A program made the translations under genes and the position numbers. 64,000 nt of DNA from Pohlia nutans (Eukaryota > Streptophyta > Bryopsida > Bryales > Mniaceae): contig CM040085.1 of assembly GCA_022496805.1 (NCBI GenBank), positions 29,851,811 through 29,915,810 of the forward strand, given 5' to 3'. Shown piece after piece: positions 20,277 through 32,220 of this stretch. Every line of letters starts with the position of its first letter. Position 1 is the first letter of the stretch. The notes below the pieces were generated by a model. The model saw only the letters and a program-made list of their open reading frames with translations, was not told the DNA's origin and searched no databases.

Positions 20277-21885
20277 CAGTACCTCACAAAACTGTTCCAA
20301 TGCTGTAAATATCTTCTTTTGGTTGACTGTGGATGCTACATGGCAATTGCAAATGCCCATGTGGCATTGCAATAAGCTTCTAATCTACGTTAGGAAGCCA
20401 CATGTAAAAACCAATGACATGCATGACTATCTATACGTGACAATTGTAGGGTTCAAAGCCATCTGATTCACTGGAACAGTTTTGTGAGTGCACTCTTCCA
20501 AAACTAAATGTTTACAAAAGCTTGTCAATCTTGATGGACCTTCAACTCTTTGTTGTAGAACTTTGTTCCAGTGTGTGTATAGACCATTTTCCTACAATTT
20601 TTTGTACTTTGTTGTTCTTGCTTCCAAGTAGAAAAGATGGTGTCTGCATTATCTTCTCAAAAAAAGTCAGAAGTTCTTTCTATGTTGCAAAGAGGGTGCA
20701 CTATAAGAGAAGTGTTAAGGAGTTTGCATGTGGGTGTTGGAACTGTGCAGAGGCTCCGACAAAAGTGTGTTTTCAATGTAGAATCATCACATGGAGGTAG
20801 ACCAAGAAAGATGACTCCTGCAATGGAACGGTCTTGTGTATTGAATATGACTAGAGGTAAGCTTAGTACTGCAGTAGAGGCTACAAAAAATGTGCAAGAG
20901 GCATTTGGGATGCAAGTGTGTGTTGAAACAGTGAGACGTGTTTTACGTAGAGGTGGTTTACAATCACAAGTGAAGCAGAAAAAACCACGTCTTTCAGTCA
21001 AGAATATCAAAGCACGTTTAGACTTTGCAAGAGCCCATCTAGATTGGACTATAGATGATTGGAGTCGTGTCATTTTCTCTGATGAGTCTAAAATCAACTT
21101 ATTCTGCTCTGATGGAATCTCTTGGTGTTGGAGTCGTGATCCACATGAGTTGTCAACACGCACTGTTACAGAGACAGTAAAGCATGGTGGTGGTGGAATC
21201 ATGATTTGGGGTAGTATGACCATTTATGGGCCAGGACTAGTGTACAAAGTTGAAGGCCGCCTCAATCAACATGGATATCGTCAGATTTTAGAGCAGACAA
21301 TAGATGGTACAATTAGAAAATATGGATTAGATGCTACACAAGTCATTTTTCAGCAAGATAATGCTTCCGTTCACACCACAAAAATGATGCAAGAATGGTT
21401 TTTAAGGCAAAGTTTTAGTCTTCTAACGTGGCCTGCCCAATCCCCTGATTTAAATCCAATAGAACATCTATGGGCCATCCTCAAAAGGAGATTGAATCAA
21501 TATGATTCACCTCCAAAAGGAATGATAGAATTATGGGAACGTGTAGTACAAGTCTTCTCTTCTATTACTGCACATGATTGTAGAAGACTTATAGAAAGTA
21601 TGCCCAAAAGGATTGAAGCTGTAATAGCTTCAAAAGGAAGATGGACAAAGTATTAGCTAGTTTACTTAGAGCACTCACAAAACTGTACCAATGTATATAC
21701 TAGTTTTTAACTTTCATTTTTCCTTCAATGATATTTGATTTAGTTAGATTTTTTTTACAAATGTGTACTAGATTGGATGTAATATATGCCTCAAACTACT
21801 ACTTGAAAGTTTGGACATCCATTTATCTTACACATACTTTTGAATCTAGAAGTTCCAATCATTGGAACAGTTTTGTGAGGTACTG
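20277..21885 (+). mobile_element. Tc1-like DNA transposon
   Basis: The element is 1,609 bp, the usual Tc1 size. The ends are CAGTACCTCACAAAACTGTT and onward and a perfect inverted copy (at least 25 bp), flanked by TA (20275-20276, 21886-21887). A second, inner pair lies at 20471-20495 (CTGGAACAGTTTTGTGAGTG) and, inverted, at 21669-21693. At each end the outer and inner copies face each other, so each end of about 220 bp can fold on itself. One intact transposase gene lies between. Confidence 0.9.
20637..21656 (+). CDS. Tc1-family transposase (DD34E), intact
   Basis: A 339-residue protein from ATG 20637, without introns, that would cut and paste the surrounding element. The N-terminus is a paired-like helix-turn-helix DNA-binding region (about 8-110), with a GRPRK hook at about 54-58 between the two subdomains. 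The catalytic domain has FSDES (D149), FQQDNASVHT (D241) and SPDLNPIEHLW (E276). There are 34 residues between the second D and the E, the DD34E spacing of Tc1 and unlike the DD39D of plant mariner-like elements. WGSMTIYGPG, typical of the family, is also present. There are no stops or frameshifts, so it may be active. Tc1-type DD34E elements are well known in animals and fungi and are not the usual plant form, so horizontal transfer is a reasonable idea but not shown here. Confidence 0.92.
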   Translation: MVSALSSQKKSEVLSMLQRGCTIREVLRSLHVGVGTVQRLRQKCVFNVESSHGGRPRKMTPAMERSCVLNMTRGKLSTAVEATKNVQEAFGMQVCVETVRRVLRRGGLQSQVKQKKPRLSVKNIKARLDFARAHLDWTIDDWSRVIFSDESKINLFCSDGISWCWSRDPHELSTRTVTETVKHGGGGIMIWGSMTIYGPGLVYKVEGRLNQHGYRQILEQTIDGTIRKYGLDATQVIFQQDNASVHTTKMMQEWFLRQSFSLLTWPAQSPDLNPIEHLWAILKRRLNQYDSPPKGMIELWERVVQVFSSITAHDCRRLIESMPKRIEAVIASKGRWTKY

Positions 21886-22027
21886 TATATTCTCAGGCTC
21901 TACTTAAACCAACAGTCCGTCCATCCACTTGTACCATATCAGATCTGTTGACAGAGTTCATCGAAAACCAATTAACTTAGTAGGTCAAAATTTGGGGGAG
22001 GTATTCTATCTGACATAACAATCAATA

Positions 22028-22345
22028 CCGTACGTGGAAGGCAGGGTCGGCAGAAAATAATTCCCCAAAAAAATTTCGAAAAAATAAATAAAATTATTAA
22101 GTATTTTGTCGAAATCAACAAAAATAAAGTCGACAAAAAGCCGAAAAAAAATAGAATAAAAACATAACACTCAACGAAAATCGTAGACAAAAAATAAAAT
22201 AAAACGTTTAGCTGCCGGATTTTTATTAATGTTAGCTATTAATAGCCAATTTCTTAATAATTACTTTTGAAAGTGCCGACCTCCACTATTTCAACTTTTA
22301 TTAATTATTCGACATGAAAGTGCCGACCCTGCCTTCCACGTACGG
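22028..22345. mobile_element. MITE with TA target duplication and 25-bp perfect inverted ends
   Basis: The ends CCGTACGTGGAAGGCAGGGT and onward are exactly inverted at the right, flanked by TA (22026-22027, 22346-22347). The length is 318 bp. The word AAGTGCCGACC occurs twice in the right half. A one-ended copy starts at about 22764. The TA target suggests the Tc1/mariner superfamily, but the ends do not match the Tc1 element at 20277. Confidence 0.75.
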
Positions 22346-22375
22346 TAGTCTTTGAGGCTGCTCCCTTCCCTCGGA

Positions 22376-22446
22376 TGGAATGATGTGGAATATTCCTCAT
22401 CATTTTATCTTCCCAATGAAATGACGTAGAATATTTCACATCCCAT
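22376..22446. repeat. Second copy of the double palindrome
   Basis: A degenerate version of 19706-19772 (ATGATGTGGAATATTCCTCA, then the inverted arm after AATGAAATGA), with a similar right flank CATCAGTAGCTA. Confidence 0.55.
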
Positions 22447-22761
22447 CAGTAGCTATGGGACCACATGGCATTCAAGTAGGACCAACTGACTAAGAGTTGA
22501 TTAAATGGCATGCCAAAATTTAATGCAAACTACCTTGTTAAATCAATAATTGTTTGATTCAGAAAGCAACTCAAGGCTCACCACTGGCAACTTTGATTTA
22601 AATGGCATACCACTATTTAACTTAACGTAATTTATGCATGAAGAACTTACATTGGTTTTAACATTAACTAGCGTTGGTAGGAACTAGTAAGGAACCTACA
22701 TTGGTTTTAATATTGTGGGTAAACATACAAAATTAAATCAATGAGCTTTTGTACTCTATCA

Positions 22762-22890
22762 CAGTACGTGGAAGGCAGGGTCGGCAGAAAATAATTCCCC
22801 AAAAAAATGCCAAAAAAAAATGAAAATTTATTAAGTATTTTGTTGAAATCAACAAAAAGAAAGTCAACAAAAAGCCGAAAAAAAAATTCA
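22762..22890. mobile_element. One-ended copy of the 22028-22345 MITE
   Basis: GTACGTGGAAGGCAGGGTCG and about 100 bp beyond match the left part of the 22028 element. The right end is missing. Confidence 0.6.
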
Positions 22891-23445
22891 ACACTCTTTT
22901 CAAAGATTTGTTATAAAATGTTTGATGAAAATAAAAAATGGAGTTGATTTGCAAAGCAAAGTTGTAAATGTCAATGCGAAGATCACATATGTACACAGTT
23001 GGATTCATCATATGTATTATTAATAAAAATTTAATGAATTTTGCAAGATTTTCTCTTGAAATTCAATTTAAAATTCAAAATTAACACTATTTTTTAACAA
23101 ATATCGTAATGAAATTGGAATAACATGCACTACGAGATGATGTGGTTTCCATTATTTGATTCTACTTATTTTGGAAAAACATGTTTAAGGTCTCACTTTT
23201 TGAACAAAGAATGAAATTTGACATAAACCAATTGTGTTGTTTTTTAAAAATATACAATATCTTATTTCGAAGATCCATACCGTACAAATTATAGTCAACT
23301 AGCGCCATAACCAAAAGAAATTTGGATGGATGAAAAATTGTATAGGATATAGTATTGAAAAAGGTTGCAATCTGTTTGTCATTCATTATATGGAGCAAGC
23401 GTGTTAAAGATTAAACTTGCACTCTGTGTGCTTGCAAGTAGTATT
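22880..23445 (+). repeat. Dispersed repeat family B, copy 1
   Basis: About 560 bp recurs inverted at 34925-35415. Its right part, with GGTCTCACTTTTTGAAC and GAAATTTGGATGGATGAAAA, recurs at 62083-62310 (same strand) and 27880-28045 (inverted). It is non-coding, and its ends are not defined. Confidence 0.6.
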
Positions 23446-26014
23446 AACCCTTAAGTGTGCAAAGAGCTCCTTGGGGCCATGCTTGATCGATTTTCAGTCA
23501 AACACTAATTTCCGCCTAGTTCCTGCTTTCAAATGAAAATGGTCCCATCTAAGAAAGTGTGGGGTTACCTTCTACTTTCTAGTCCAATTTACCGTTCTTC
23601 AAAATCGTTAAAACAATGTTTTTACCAGCACTTTAAAGCTCAAAACCCTAAAATTTCAATATACAATGCAAAGAAAGTTTTTCTATCGAATTCCTTTTTA
23701 TGTGAGCTCAAGAAGCATGCCACCTATACGTTGTTGTTCAACACTATTATTTGCATCTTTCCAAAAAAATAATTCTATTATAAGCTTTTTGTAATTACTA
23801 TGATTTTTACAAAAAAAATAACTTTGAAAAATATTATTATTTTAAAAAATAATAGTAATTATGAAAAATCAGGATAAATTGGTTTGACAATACCTTATAT
23901 GAGAAAATACCAGAAAATATAATATATTTTAAAATGTGAAGAATTGATGAGGTTTGACCAGGCCTGTAATTGTAGTGGACGCTCTACGGTTAAATTATGT
24001 AAGTAGAGGACCTCCCACACTACAAGTAAATCGTCGCTTTTCACTAACTAAAATCACGGAAAAGTATTTATTCCTTGTCCTATGTGACCAAAAGCACTCA
24101 CCAACTCTGGAATGGCTCAATATAGCAGTGAGAAGCGACCAATTTTCTTGTAGTGCCAGCGTTGAAGCTCGTTCTTGTTACTGCCTGCTCTTAGTAGTGT
24201 TGTGATCAATTAGTGCCTTTTTTTAGGGTAGTTTAGGTTCTAGCTCTTCATACATGGTACAATTTAAGGAGAATCTTGACGAAGTTTGCCAAAAAAAAAT
24301 GAACTGGATGTAATTGATCTCGTCGTATAAGCGAGCCTCTCAATGTTCAAGGTTCATAACGCTCACCCTTTCTCTATAGTGCTACTACAGTGTAAACTAC
24401 TAATAAAATAATTCAACTTTCCAACCCACTTTGCTTGACCAAACTTAAGTTAGAGAAAATTCTATGCGATTCCTTCGATCCCTTGACAGATGCTTCATAT
24501 TTGACAAGTGCGACAGTGGACCTTTTAAGAATGTTATGTTGATCTTCCTATGCACTTTGCAATTCTGAATTTGTGCTACTTTGAACTCTTTATTATCACA
24601 TTTTGGTATTTGTAGAGGATATTTGCTATTATGTGCACATGTGATTGGACATTTTCCACATGTCAAGTTTTGAAGTCATATAAGTTGGTTACTAAAGGCA
24701 TGATATAAAAGAGTTTTGACTGTGTATTCTTTATAAGAGTACTTACTTCTAAAAACATTATCTCTAAGGGCCACTTCGCACTATGGCCAAAGGTCGAGAG
24801 GCCGTCGATTTCCACCAATCGGATTGCAAGGAACCAAGAATTCGGCCTCTCGACCCTTCACACTAGAGGCCAAAGTACAAAGGCCATTGTCCTTCTAAAT
24901 GCCTATATGGCAACACTTTTTGACCAAGGTTGACGGACTCTCGAAAGAAGTTTGGGTCGAACGGGAATATTATAGTGTAAACCAATATGAAGCGGCATAT
25001 GCAATTTAGTACCTTCATTGATTGAATTTTCAATGCTATTTATACACTATAATGTCCTTTGAAAATGCATAATTTCCTAAAGGCAAGCCATCAATTATAT
25101 TAATATATTTTTGAAGTTTGTCATCCTAATCTTTATCCTAATCTTAAATTCATCTGGTCGTCCAACCTAAGGTCAACCAAATAATGGTCTCATGAGCACT
25201 TTTTGATGACCTAATTCGCAGCACTGAAAATAAATTGCTAATTTGATCAATGAAAGTAATAAATTACATATTTTTCTTCATTTTGGAGTACACTATAATG
25301 TAAAAAAAGGAATCTCTCAAAAGAATGAAAAGAACGTTGTGAAAATGATTGTCAAGAATGAGATAAAGTTCAAGTCCTCGAGTCAACTATACTTTGACAA
25401 TGAATAATTCCTTGAGGTTGTCTAATTATATTATTTTCTTTTTGAAAGTGTGTCATATGAATATTTCTACAAATATTTCTTAAAATTTAAAATTTAAGGT
25501 TCGTATAGGTGTCCAAATCGAGGAAAAGCCAAAGAATGGTATGAGGAGTACTTTTTGATGACCTACTTTGTAACCCAAAAAAATCCTAATTTCATCAATG
25601 ACAATAATAAATTAAATATTTTGCTTCATTTTGGTATACATTGTAATGCAGGGAAACAAAAATCTCAAAATAATGAAAGGAACGTCAAAATAATGAAAGG
25701 AACGTCGTGAAAATGATCCTCAAAAATGAGGAAAAGTGCACAATCATGCTGAAATCAACTAAGTACCTAAGTCCTTACAAGAAAGAGAAGGTATGACAAG
25801 TGAACCAGCTGGAATGAAGTTCCAAGCCATCCAGCCCGAGTAGCACAACAAGAAAAGTGCAAGAAGCATACGCTGAAAAAGTGAAGAAGGCATTCTGTGC
25901 ATCCTGTGCATCTTGTGCATCATGGTTGGACAGAGCAGATGTTTTGGCCCTCCGTCCCTGGCTGGCTTTATGCCTCAACCAGGGACTTGGGTAAAACACC
26001 ACTCAATTAGATGT
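23446..26014. other. AT-rich intergenic DNA
   Basis: No supported gene. At 24789-24866 GGTCGAGAGGCCG is repeated inverted as CGGCCTCTCGACC about 50 bp away, a likely MITE remnant. A short CTGTGCATC-type repeat lies near 25895-25920. Confidence 0.4.
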
Positions 26015-26018
26015 TTAA

Positions 26019-26929
26019 CCCCTAAATTTTTGAGCGACCATATTCTGGTCGTTCCACTTTTTGGGCAGCCACCAGGGACCTCATATTTTTAAAATTTTCA
26101 ATGTAAATTTTAGTGTAGCTTCCAAAAACTACACTCTACATGTCGCACTTCGTTTCATGTCATTCCGATAAGTATTGCAAAAGTTATAAGCATTTGAAGT
26201 TTTTGAAGCGAGGTCGGGCAGCAAGAATTTTTTTATTTTTTACTCTTTTTCAAAATTTCTTTTTTGATTCATGATTGGTTGATCTTTATCTACAAATGAA
26301 GCTTTAAATCTACCCATTTTGAGCAATGGGATAAAAGTTATGAGGAGATATGTTTTTTGGGCAGTTTGGACAAAAAAAACTTTGAAGCTCATTTCTAAAC
26401 TCAATTTTCAATAATTTTTAATGAAATAAAAGGCACTAGGTGAAGATTTCCAAGTACAACATTTTCACCGTTAAAATTGACATTTTACAATTCCATGTCA
26501 AACTTATTAATGATTTTCTTTTTCCTTTCACTTTGTACCCACTTCTAGTAATTGTTTTATGAAAAAATTAATATGAGCTTTTTTCTTACAAGATTCTATA
26601 TTTGAAGACTTAACTCAATTGTTAACATGGCCTTGCCATTCATTGAATTTCTAACCCATTCAAAAAAAAGATATTAATTTCTAAAGTTCAAATTTGTCAC
26701 CGGATTGAACCCCAAAAAATCTTCTTTTGCAACTTTGATCCTTATAATCTAAGAATCTAATGGTCATTTTGCTCTCAAATTTTGTGCTCACATGAAAATT
26801 CAAGTTGGGTATTAGATCTTACGGTTAAATGATGAAAAAAAATAAAAAAACATATGATTTCTTCTGCAACTTCCAAATGCTGCGTTTTTCATGGTTTTTT
26901 GTGAGAATACGGTCCTGGTCCTTTAGTGG
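26019..26929. mobile_element. TTAA-flanked element
   Basis: TTAA is at 26015-26018 and 26930-26933. The ends are CCCCTAAATTTTTGAGCG and, inverted, CCACTAAAGGACCAGG. It is non-coding, 911 bp. Confidence 0.5.
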
Positions 26930-26933
26930 TTAA

Positions 26934-27873
26934 CCCTTTAGTGCCCAGCTAACCACTAGGTGGTCGCTGGGTCATCTGAAACCTAAATACAGGAAAATTC
27001 GTGATGAACCGCACTCTGATGTGCAAAGTTCAGATGTGTAACTTTTTAAGCACGACCTTTTTAATTTTAATTTTTTGATTTCTCACTCTCCAACTATCCA
27101 AATACGCATATATAAAAGTGTGAATACGGCACATACGTGTAAACTCACAAAAAGAAAGTTGGGTGTGAATGTAAAGGACATTACCCTTTGGATATTTTGT
27201 GCACTGGTTTGGACGTTTTCTTGAAAGACAAGCCAGGTGTTAGCATGTGGGAGAAAAAGAGAGAAACATAAAGAAAGTTAGAGTATTATGTATGAAACTG
27301 TAGCATTATGGCATAGTTGATGGTATTCAGCCGTTTCTCTGGGTTTTTTTTCTAGGATTATCATACAGTTTGCGAACCTTATGTGCACCTTGAGCAAAAA
27401 CTATAACTCGATCAAGGTGGTTTGGATTCCACTATCCATGTTTTATGGTATAAAGAATCTACAAGAACCGTATACATTTGCCTGGGCCGAAGAAAAAAAT
27501 TCACCAATAATTATGTGTGTGTCCATTTGATGCGTGTGATGAATTGAATCAAAGAGGATGAGAAGCTCGAAGGCTGAACCAAAGTTTCAAGAATGTAAAA
27601 AAATGGTAACCCTATGTTCAGAAGGACCAAATTCACCACCCCTGAAATTGTCTCCTCCCGGTCCACAATATACGGTTGCATTTGGGGTTATAATCTCTAA
27701 AACCAACGGTCCGATGATTCCAAAATTTACACATCGTTTTCTTTGATGTGTACTTCTCAAAATCATACGGTTGAATTGAGCACTGAACCTTGAATAAGAA
27801 GCAAATCACAATCCGAAAAAAAAAAAACCCAGAAAACGACCTGGCGAGCAAAACAGCCCTGGGCGGTAAAGGG
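26934..27873. mobile_element. TTAA-flanked element abutting the previous one
   Basis: It shares the TTAA at 26930-26933. The ends are CCCTTTAGTGCCCAG and, inverted, CCCTTTACCGCCCAG (13 of 15). The right flank is CTAA. It is non-coding, 940 bp. Confidence 0.5.
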
Positions 27874-27879
27874 CTAAGC

Positions 27880-28045
27880 CTTTGACGCGCGTGCATCCAT
27901 ATAATGAACGACGAACAGATTGCAACCTTTCTCTTGACTACATTATGTACAATTTTCATCCATCCAAATTTCTCTTGGTTCTTGTGCTTGTTGACTATCA
28001 TTTGTACACTAACACCCACTTCGTTAAAAGTGCACATGCTCCTCT
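27880..28045 (-). repeat. Dispersed repeat family B, partial inverted copy
   Basis: ATCCATATAATGAACGACG and onward, and TTTTCATCCATCCAAATTTC, are the complement of the right part of the copies at 22880 and 62083. Confidence 0.5.
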
Positions 28046-29419
28046 AAAATTGCATATTGTAAATTTTTTGATAAGGCAGTGGATGAATGAGAAAAGCATA
28101 AATATGCTATGGAAACACATGCCAAAAAATAATGTAATTCTTGAATTATACCATTGGCAAATTTTGTGTCCAGAGAACACACAAGGGTTCACTATACAAA
28201 ATTGACCTCCATACAATTATTTAAGTTTTTTCAAATTATGTTTTTGGAGTTTCTAGGGTTTAGGTTTATGTTTTTGAAGTGTTTTAGATTTTATCTGTTT
28301 TCATGTGGGTTTTGCAATAAGTTAATTGCAAAGACGCCACTAAATCCAATCAATCTATACTACTCATTCTACAACAACTCCTTCAAAAATCCCATGACTT
28401 TGAATCCTATCTTAGTTTTGAAAAATCCAAATACTCCAACATTTATACATGGCTACATTTTTTAAACTACCTTTTTTTTCAATTTTTATTTCTTATTTTA
28501 CAAGTAATCAAATTTAAAATATTTGCTAAAATGTTTTTATATTACCCTTTTTTTTCCACATGGTTTCAAATGTTTTTGCATGGTGAACCTCCGTGGTAGA
28601 ACACAAAAAAGTTGTGATTTTTCTTTACATAACTATTGCTTCTTCAATTAAATATATTAACAGCTTTTGAACACTCATGAGTGTGAAAAACACTTTAGAA
28701 AGAATCTAAACATCTCACTACTTTACTATGCACATCACAATATTTGTATATTACAACCATGCAAGCTTGCTAAAATACACTGAAATATGCATACTATGTA
28801 TTAAACTAAAGGGAAAGACTGTTTTCCCACCATACAACATATACCATAAAACATTGCAATTCCATTTTCCCTATGTCTGAGCTGCATCGTTCTCCATACT
28901 AACTTGATGTTGCTAGTTTATCATCTCTAAATGGTTGTAGAGATGATTTTTTTCACCAGTAGGAATCTTTATATCTTTCTCTATTCTATTGCCAGATATT
29001 GTTACCAAATTTTTAGTTCCCAGTGTATTTCTCCACGCAATAAAGATTGATTGAATTGGAATACAATCATTTTGTTCTCGAGAGGGTTCCAATCCTCGTT
29101 CTATGCAATTCCTATACTATTTGAAAAACTTCCCATTCTCGTCCCGTAGACCAAAATGCATTTTTAGTTGATACCACATAGCAATTGCAGTACCATCAGT
29201 ACATGCTTGTCGGCTCATCTTCAACACCTTGGCTATAAAAAAAATGCTATTCCAATACTGTGATCCTCATCAGTAATTTCCAAAGCGGCAAACATTCCTA
29301 TAGCAACATCCTTACTAGGATTGAATGGAGAAAAAGCATTGGGGACCACTAAATTTGATAGTACCAATGAGGCATTCGGCAAATTTTGAGTTACATTCGT
29401 AACTCTACCTAAAGTTCTA
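28046..29419. other. AT-rich intergenic DNA
   Basis: I see no gene, repeat array or MITE ends here. Confidence 0.35.
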
Positions 29420-29459
29420 AACTACCAAGTAATGGAGATTAAGCATATACCTAACCCCC

Positions 29460-29622
29460 CACTAGTACAAATTTTTTCTCATGTGACATTCATTAATAAC
29501 TAAATGTTCGTTGTGACTTGTCTATAGTGATTCAAAATTGATTTTGAGTCACTAAAAAAAAGTCACTGTAACGGATATTTAGTTATAAGAGACCTGTCTC
29601 ATTGGACAAGATTTCTACTAGG
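29460..29622. mobile_element. CACTA-type foldback MITE, copy 1 in the array
   Basis: It begins CACTAGTACAAATTTTTTC and ends ACAAGATTTCTACTAGGG. The whole element is a foldback around TTCAAAATTGATTTTGAGTC. Confidence 0.65.
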
Positions 29623-30570
29623 GTCCATCACTTGCAATTATTATGTAAACTATTAAGTGATGGAGTTAAAGATACACCTAACTTCTATTACTTTAACTAA
29701 TTTTTGAAATACAAAATAATGGGAGGATATGTATATGTCTAACACTCCAACACTTGGATTTAAAATAATAACTATAGTAATTTAGGGGGTCAGACATATA
29801 CCTAACTTCCCAACAACCGCATCTAACAGCAAAACATTATATCAGAGAGGTATACATATGCTAACCTTGAAATACTTGGATTTTATAGGAAAATAAAATA
29901 TCTGAGGGCTAGACATATGCCTAACCTCCCAACACTTGCAATTTCTAACAAATTAGAATATTCCCGAACCTTTAAAAATTCCTACAAAATAAGATGTCAG
30001 AGGGTTAGGCATGCACCTAAGCCACCAACACTTCCATTATATAACACAATAAAATATGAGAGAGTTAGGCATATGCCTAACCTCCTATCACTTGAATTAG
30101 TTGTTAAAATACCAAGTAATGGGGGTTAAGCAATCGCCTAACCCATATCATTTGAATCATTTGTTAAAATATTGAGTGATGGGGGCTAGGCTTGTGCCTA
30201 ATCCCTACCACTTTAATTAATTTTAAAAATTACAAGTCATAATAATTGAAAGTAACCTGCCATCACTTTCAATTATTAGGTAGAATAACAAGTGATGGAG
30301 GTAGGCATATGCCTAACCTCCCATCCCTTTCATTAAGTTAAAAAATACCCAGTGATGAGGGCTTACACGTATGTCTAAACTCCCCCCACTGGCAATTATT
30401 TTTTTAAATATCAAGTGCTATGAATTAGGCATAGGCTTAACTCCTATCACTTCAATTAATTATTAAAATCGCAAGTGATGAGGGGTTAGGCATATGCCTA
30501 GAACCCCACATCACTTGGAAATATTATGTAAACTACCAAATGATGGGGATTAGGCATATGTTTAATCCCC

Positions 30571-30731
30571 CACTAATACAAATCTTGTTCGATGTGACGT
30601 TCTTCAATGACTAAATGTCCATTGTGACTTGTCTTTTGTGACTCAAAATTGATTTTGAGTCACTAAAGAAAAGTCATAATGGACATTTAGTTATTAAAAA
30701 CATGTCACAGTAAACAAGATTTCTACTAGTA
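30571..30731. mobile_element. CACTA-type foldback MITE, copy 2 in the array
   Basis: It begins CACTAATACAAATCTTG and ends AAGATTTCTACTAGTA, with long arms around the centre CTCAAAATTGATTTTGAG. It is homologous along its length to copy 1 and sits in the same unit context, so it was duplicated with the array. Confidence 0.65.
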
Positions 30732-31235
30732 TCTGTATAATTTACAATCATTATGTAAACTACTAAGTGATGGAGTTAAACATATGCCTAACCTCTATCA
30801 CTTCAATTAATTTTTAAAATACCAAGTAATGGGAGGTTATGCATGTGTTTAATCCTCTAATAGTTGGAATTAAAAATAATAATTATAGTGATAAGCAGTT
30901 AGGCGTACGCCTAACCCCCCAACAATTTCATTCTATAGAAAATTATAATATGGGAGGGATATACATATGTTAACCTCCAAACACTTGGATTTTATAAAAA
31001 AAATAAAAAAATATTAGAGGGTTAGGCATATATCGAACTCCCCAACACTTACAATTTCAAACAAAATAAAATACATGAGGATTAGGCATGTGCCTGACCC
31101 ACTAATACTTCATTATGTAGCAAAATAATGCATGGGAGGGTTAGGTATATGCCTAACCCCTCAACTCTTACAATTTATGAACATAGTATAATATAAGAGG
31201 CTCGGCGTATGCCCAACTTCTAACAGTTGCAATTG

Positions 31236-31885
31236 ACTTCAAATAAAATTTTAATTTGATTATAAATCCATAAATTTTACTCTATGCTGCAAAATGACTT
31301 TGGTGCACCTCATGTTGTCGAGCATATCCGACAATGCTAAGAGAAACATAAGAAAACCATTTTTATTTTCATAATTAAATTTATGGTGACAAAACTTACT
31401 AAAGCATAAATAAATTTATAGTGGAAAAACTTACTAAAACATCGATAACTTTTACATTGTATGTCTGAAAGCATCAAAACAATTTTGTTGGTTGGGTAGC
31501 CTAAATATTTTTGCGAAATCAAACAAGGTAATCCCTTATTGTAGTGAGAAAGCCACATAAAAAATACGTGGACAATTCAATCGTGATTAATAACTTGATG
31601 AGACTCAGCTTAGATTTGACTAATTAAACTGATAAAGAAGAGCCATATAACGTATGAATCAAAGCACAAGACGAACCACAAATTTTGTAGTTTTTCAAAA
31701 CTAATAAAAAAACAAAAAGCAAAACGTGTAGGAGATGAGGAAAGACAGGCGATGAGCTGCCTAGCAGCTGGATGAAAGCACTAACTCTTCAATCCTAATA
31801 TTATACACTTTTTTTTTATCTAGTTAGGGTTTCCAAACATAACCCCACCATTGCTAACTTGTATCAATAACAGAGCATTCCTCGG
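31236..31885. other. Intergenic DNA between array and minisatellite
   Basis: AT-rich; no feature is supported. Confidence 0.3.
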
Positions 31886-32220
31886 AGGCGGAGATTACTC
31901 AGATTGGAAGTGGAGGCTAATTTGATTGAAGGCAGAGACTGATTTGTTTGAAGGTGGAGATTGATTTGATTGAAGGCGGGGACTAATCTGACTGGAGGCG
32001 GAGACTCATCTAATTGGAGGCAGAGACTAATTTGATTGAAGGCGGTAACTAATCACGCGGAGGGTCCAGAGTGAAATTGAAGGTGGAGACTAACCACGCA
32101 GAGGGTCCATTGCAAGATTGAAGGTGGAGACTCAATAGGTAGAGACTAATCAAGCGGAGGGTCACAAAGATTTAAGACGGAGAGTCCAAGCTAAGATTGA
32201 AGGCGGAGAGTCCAAAGGGA
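31886..32220. repeat. Degenerate minisatellite of about 22-26 bp
   Basis: Repeats of GAAGGCGGAGACTAATTTGA and variants (GGCGGAGACT, GGTGGAGACT, GGCAGAGACT) run for about 330 bp. The second half gains GCGGAGGGTCC words. It lies just upstream of the decayed gene at 32455-34109. Confidence 0.75.

Larger units (their letters stand above)
29420..31235. repeat. Array of palindromic units, block 1
   Basis: About 28 degenerate units of about 60 bp. Each has a palindromic core best seen as GGTTAGGCATATGCCTAACC, usually extended by AAGTGATGG on the left and CCATCACTT on the right, giving about 40 bp of dyad symmetry. An AT-rich spacer of about 20 bp (types like CAATTAATTTTTAAAATTGC) separates the dyads. 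A larger segment is duplicated with an offset of about 1.1 kb, marked by a CACTA MITE at the same place in both halves (29460 and 30571). Confidence 0.85.

Noticed and set aside
20277..21885. Sleeping Beauty-type IR/DR ends
   Set aside because: There are two copies per end, but they face each other; IR/DR needs direct repeats.
23446..23462. A further TTAA-CCC end (TTAACCCTTAAG)
   Set aside because: I found no matching inverted partner at a plausible distance, so it is not listed as an element.
25775..26002. Minus-strand frame with DAQDAQDAQNA repeats
   Set aside because: The repeat comes from a short tandem DNA repeat (TGTGCATC type); no other sign of a gene.
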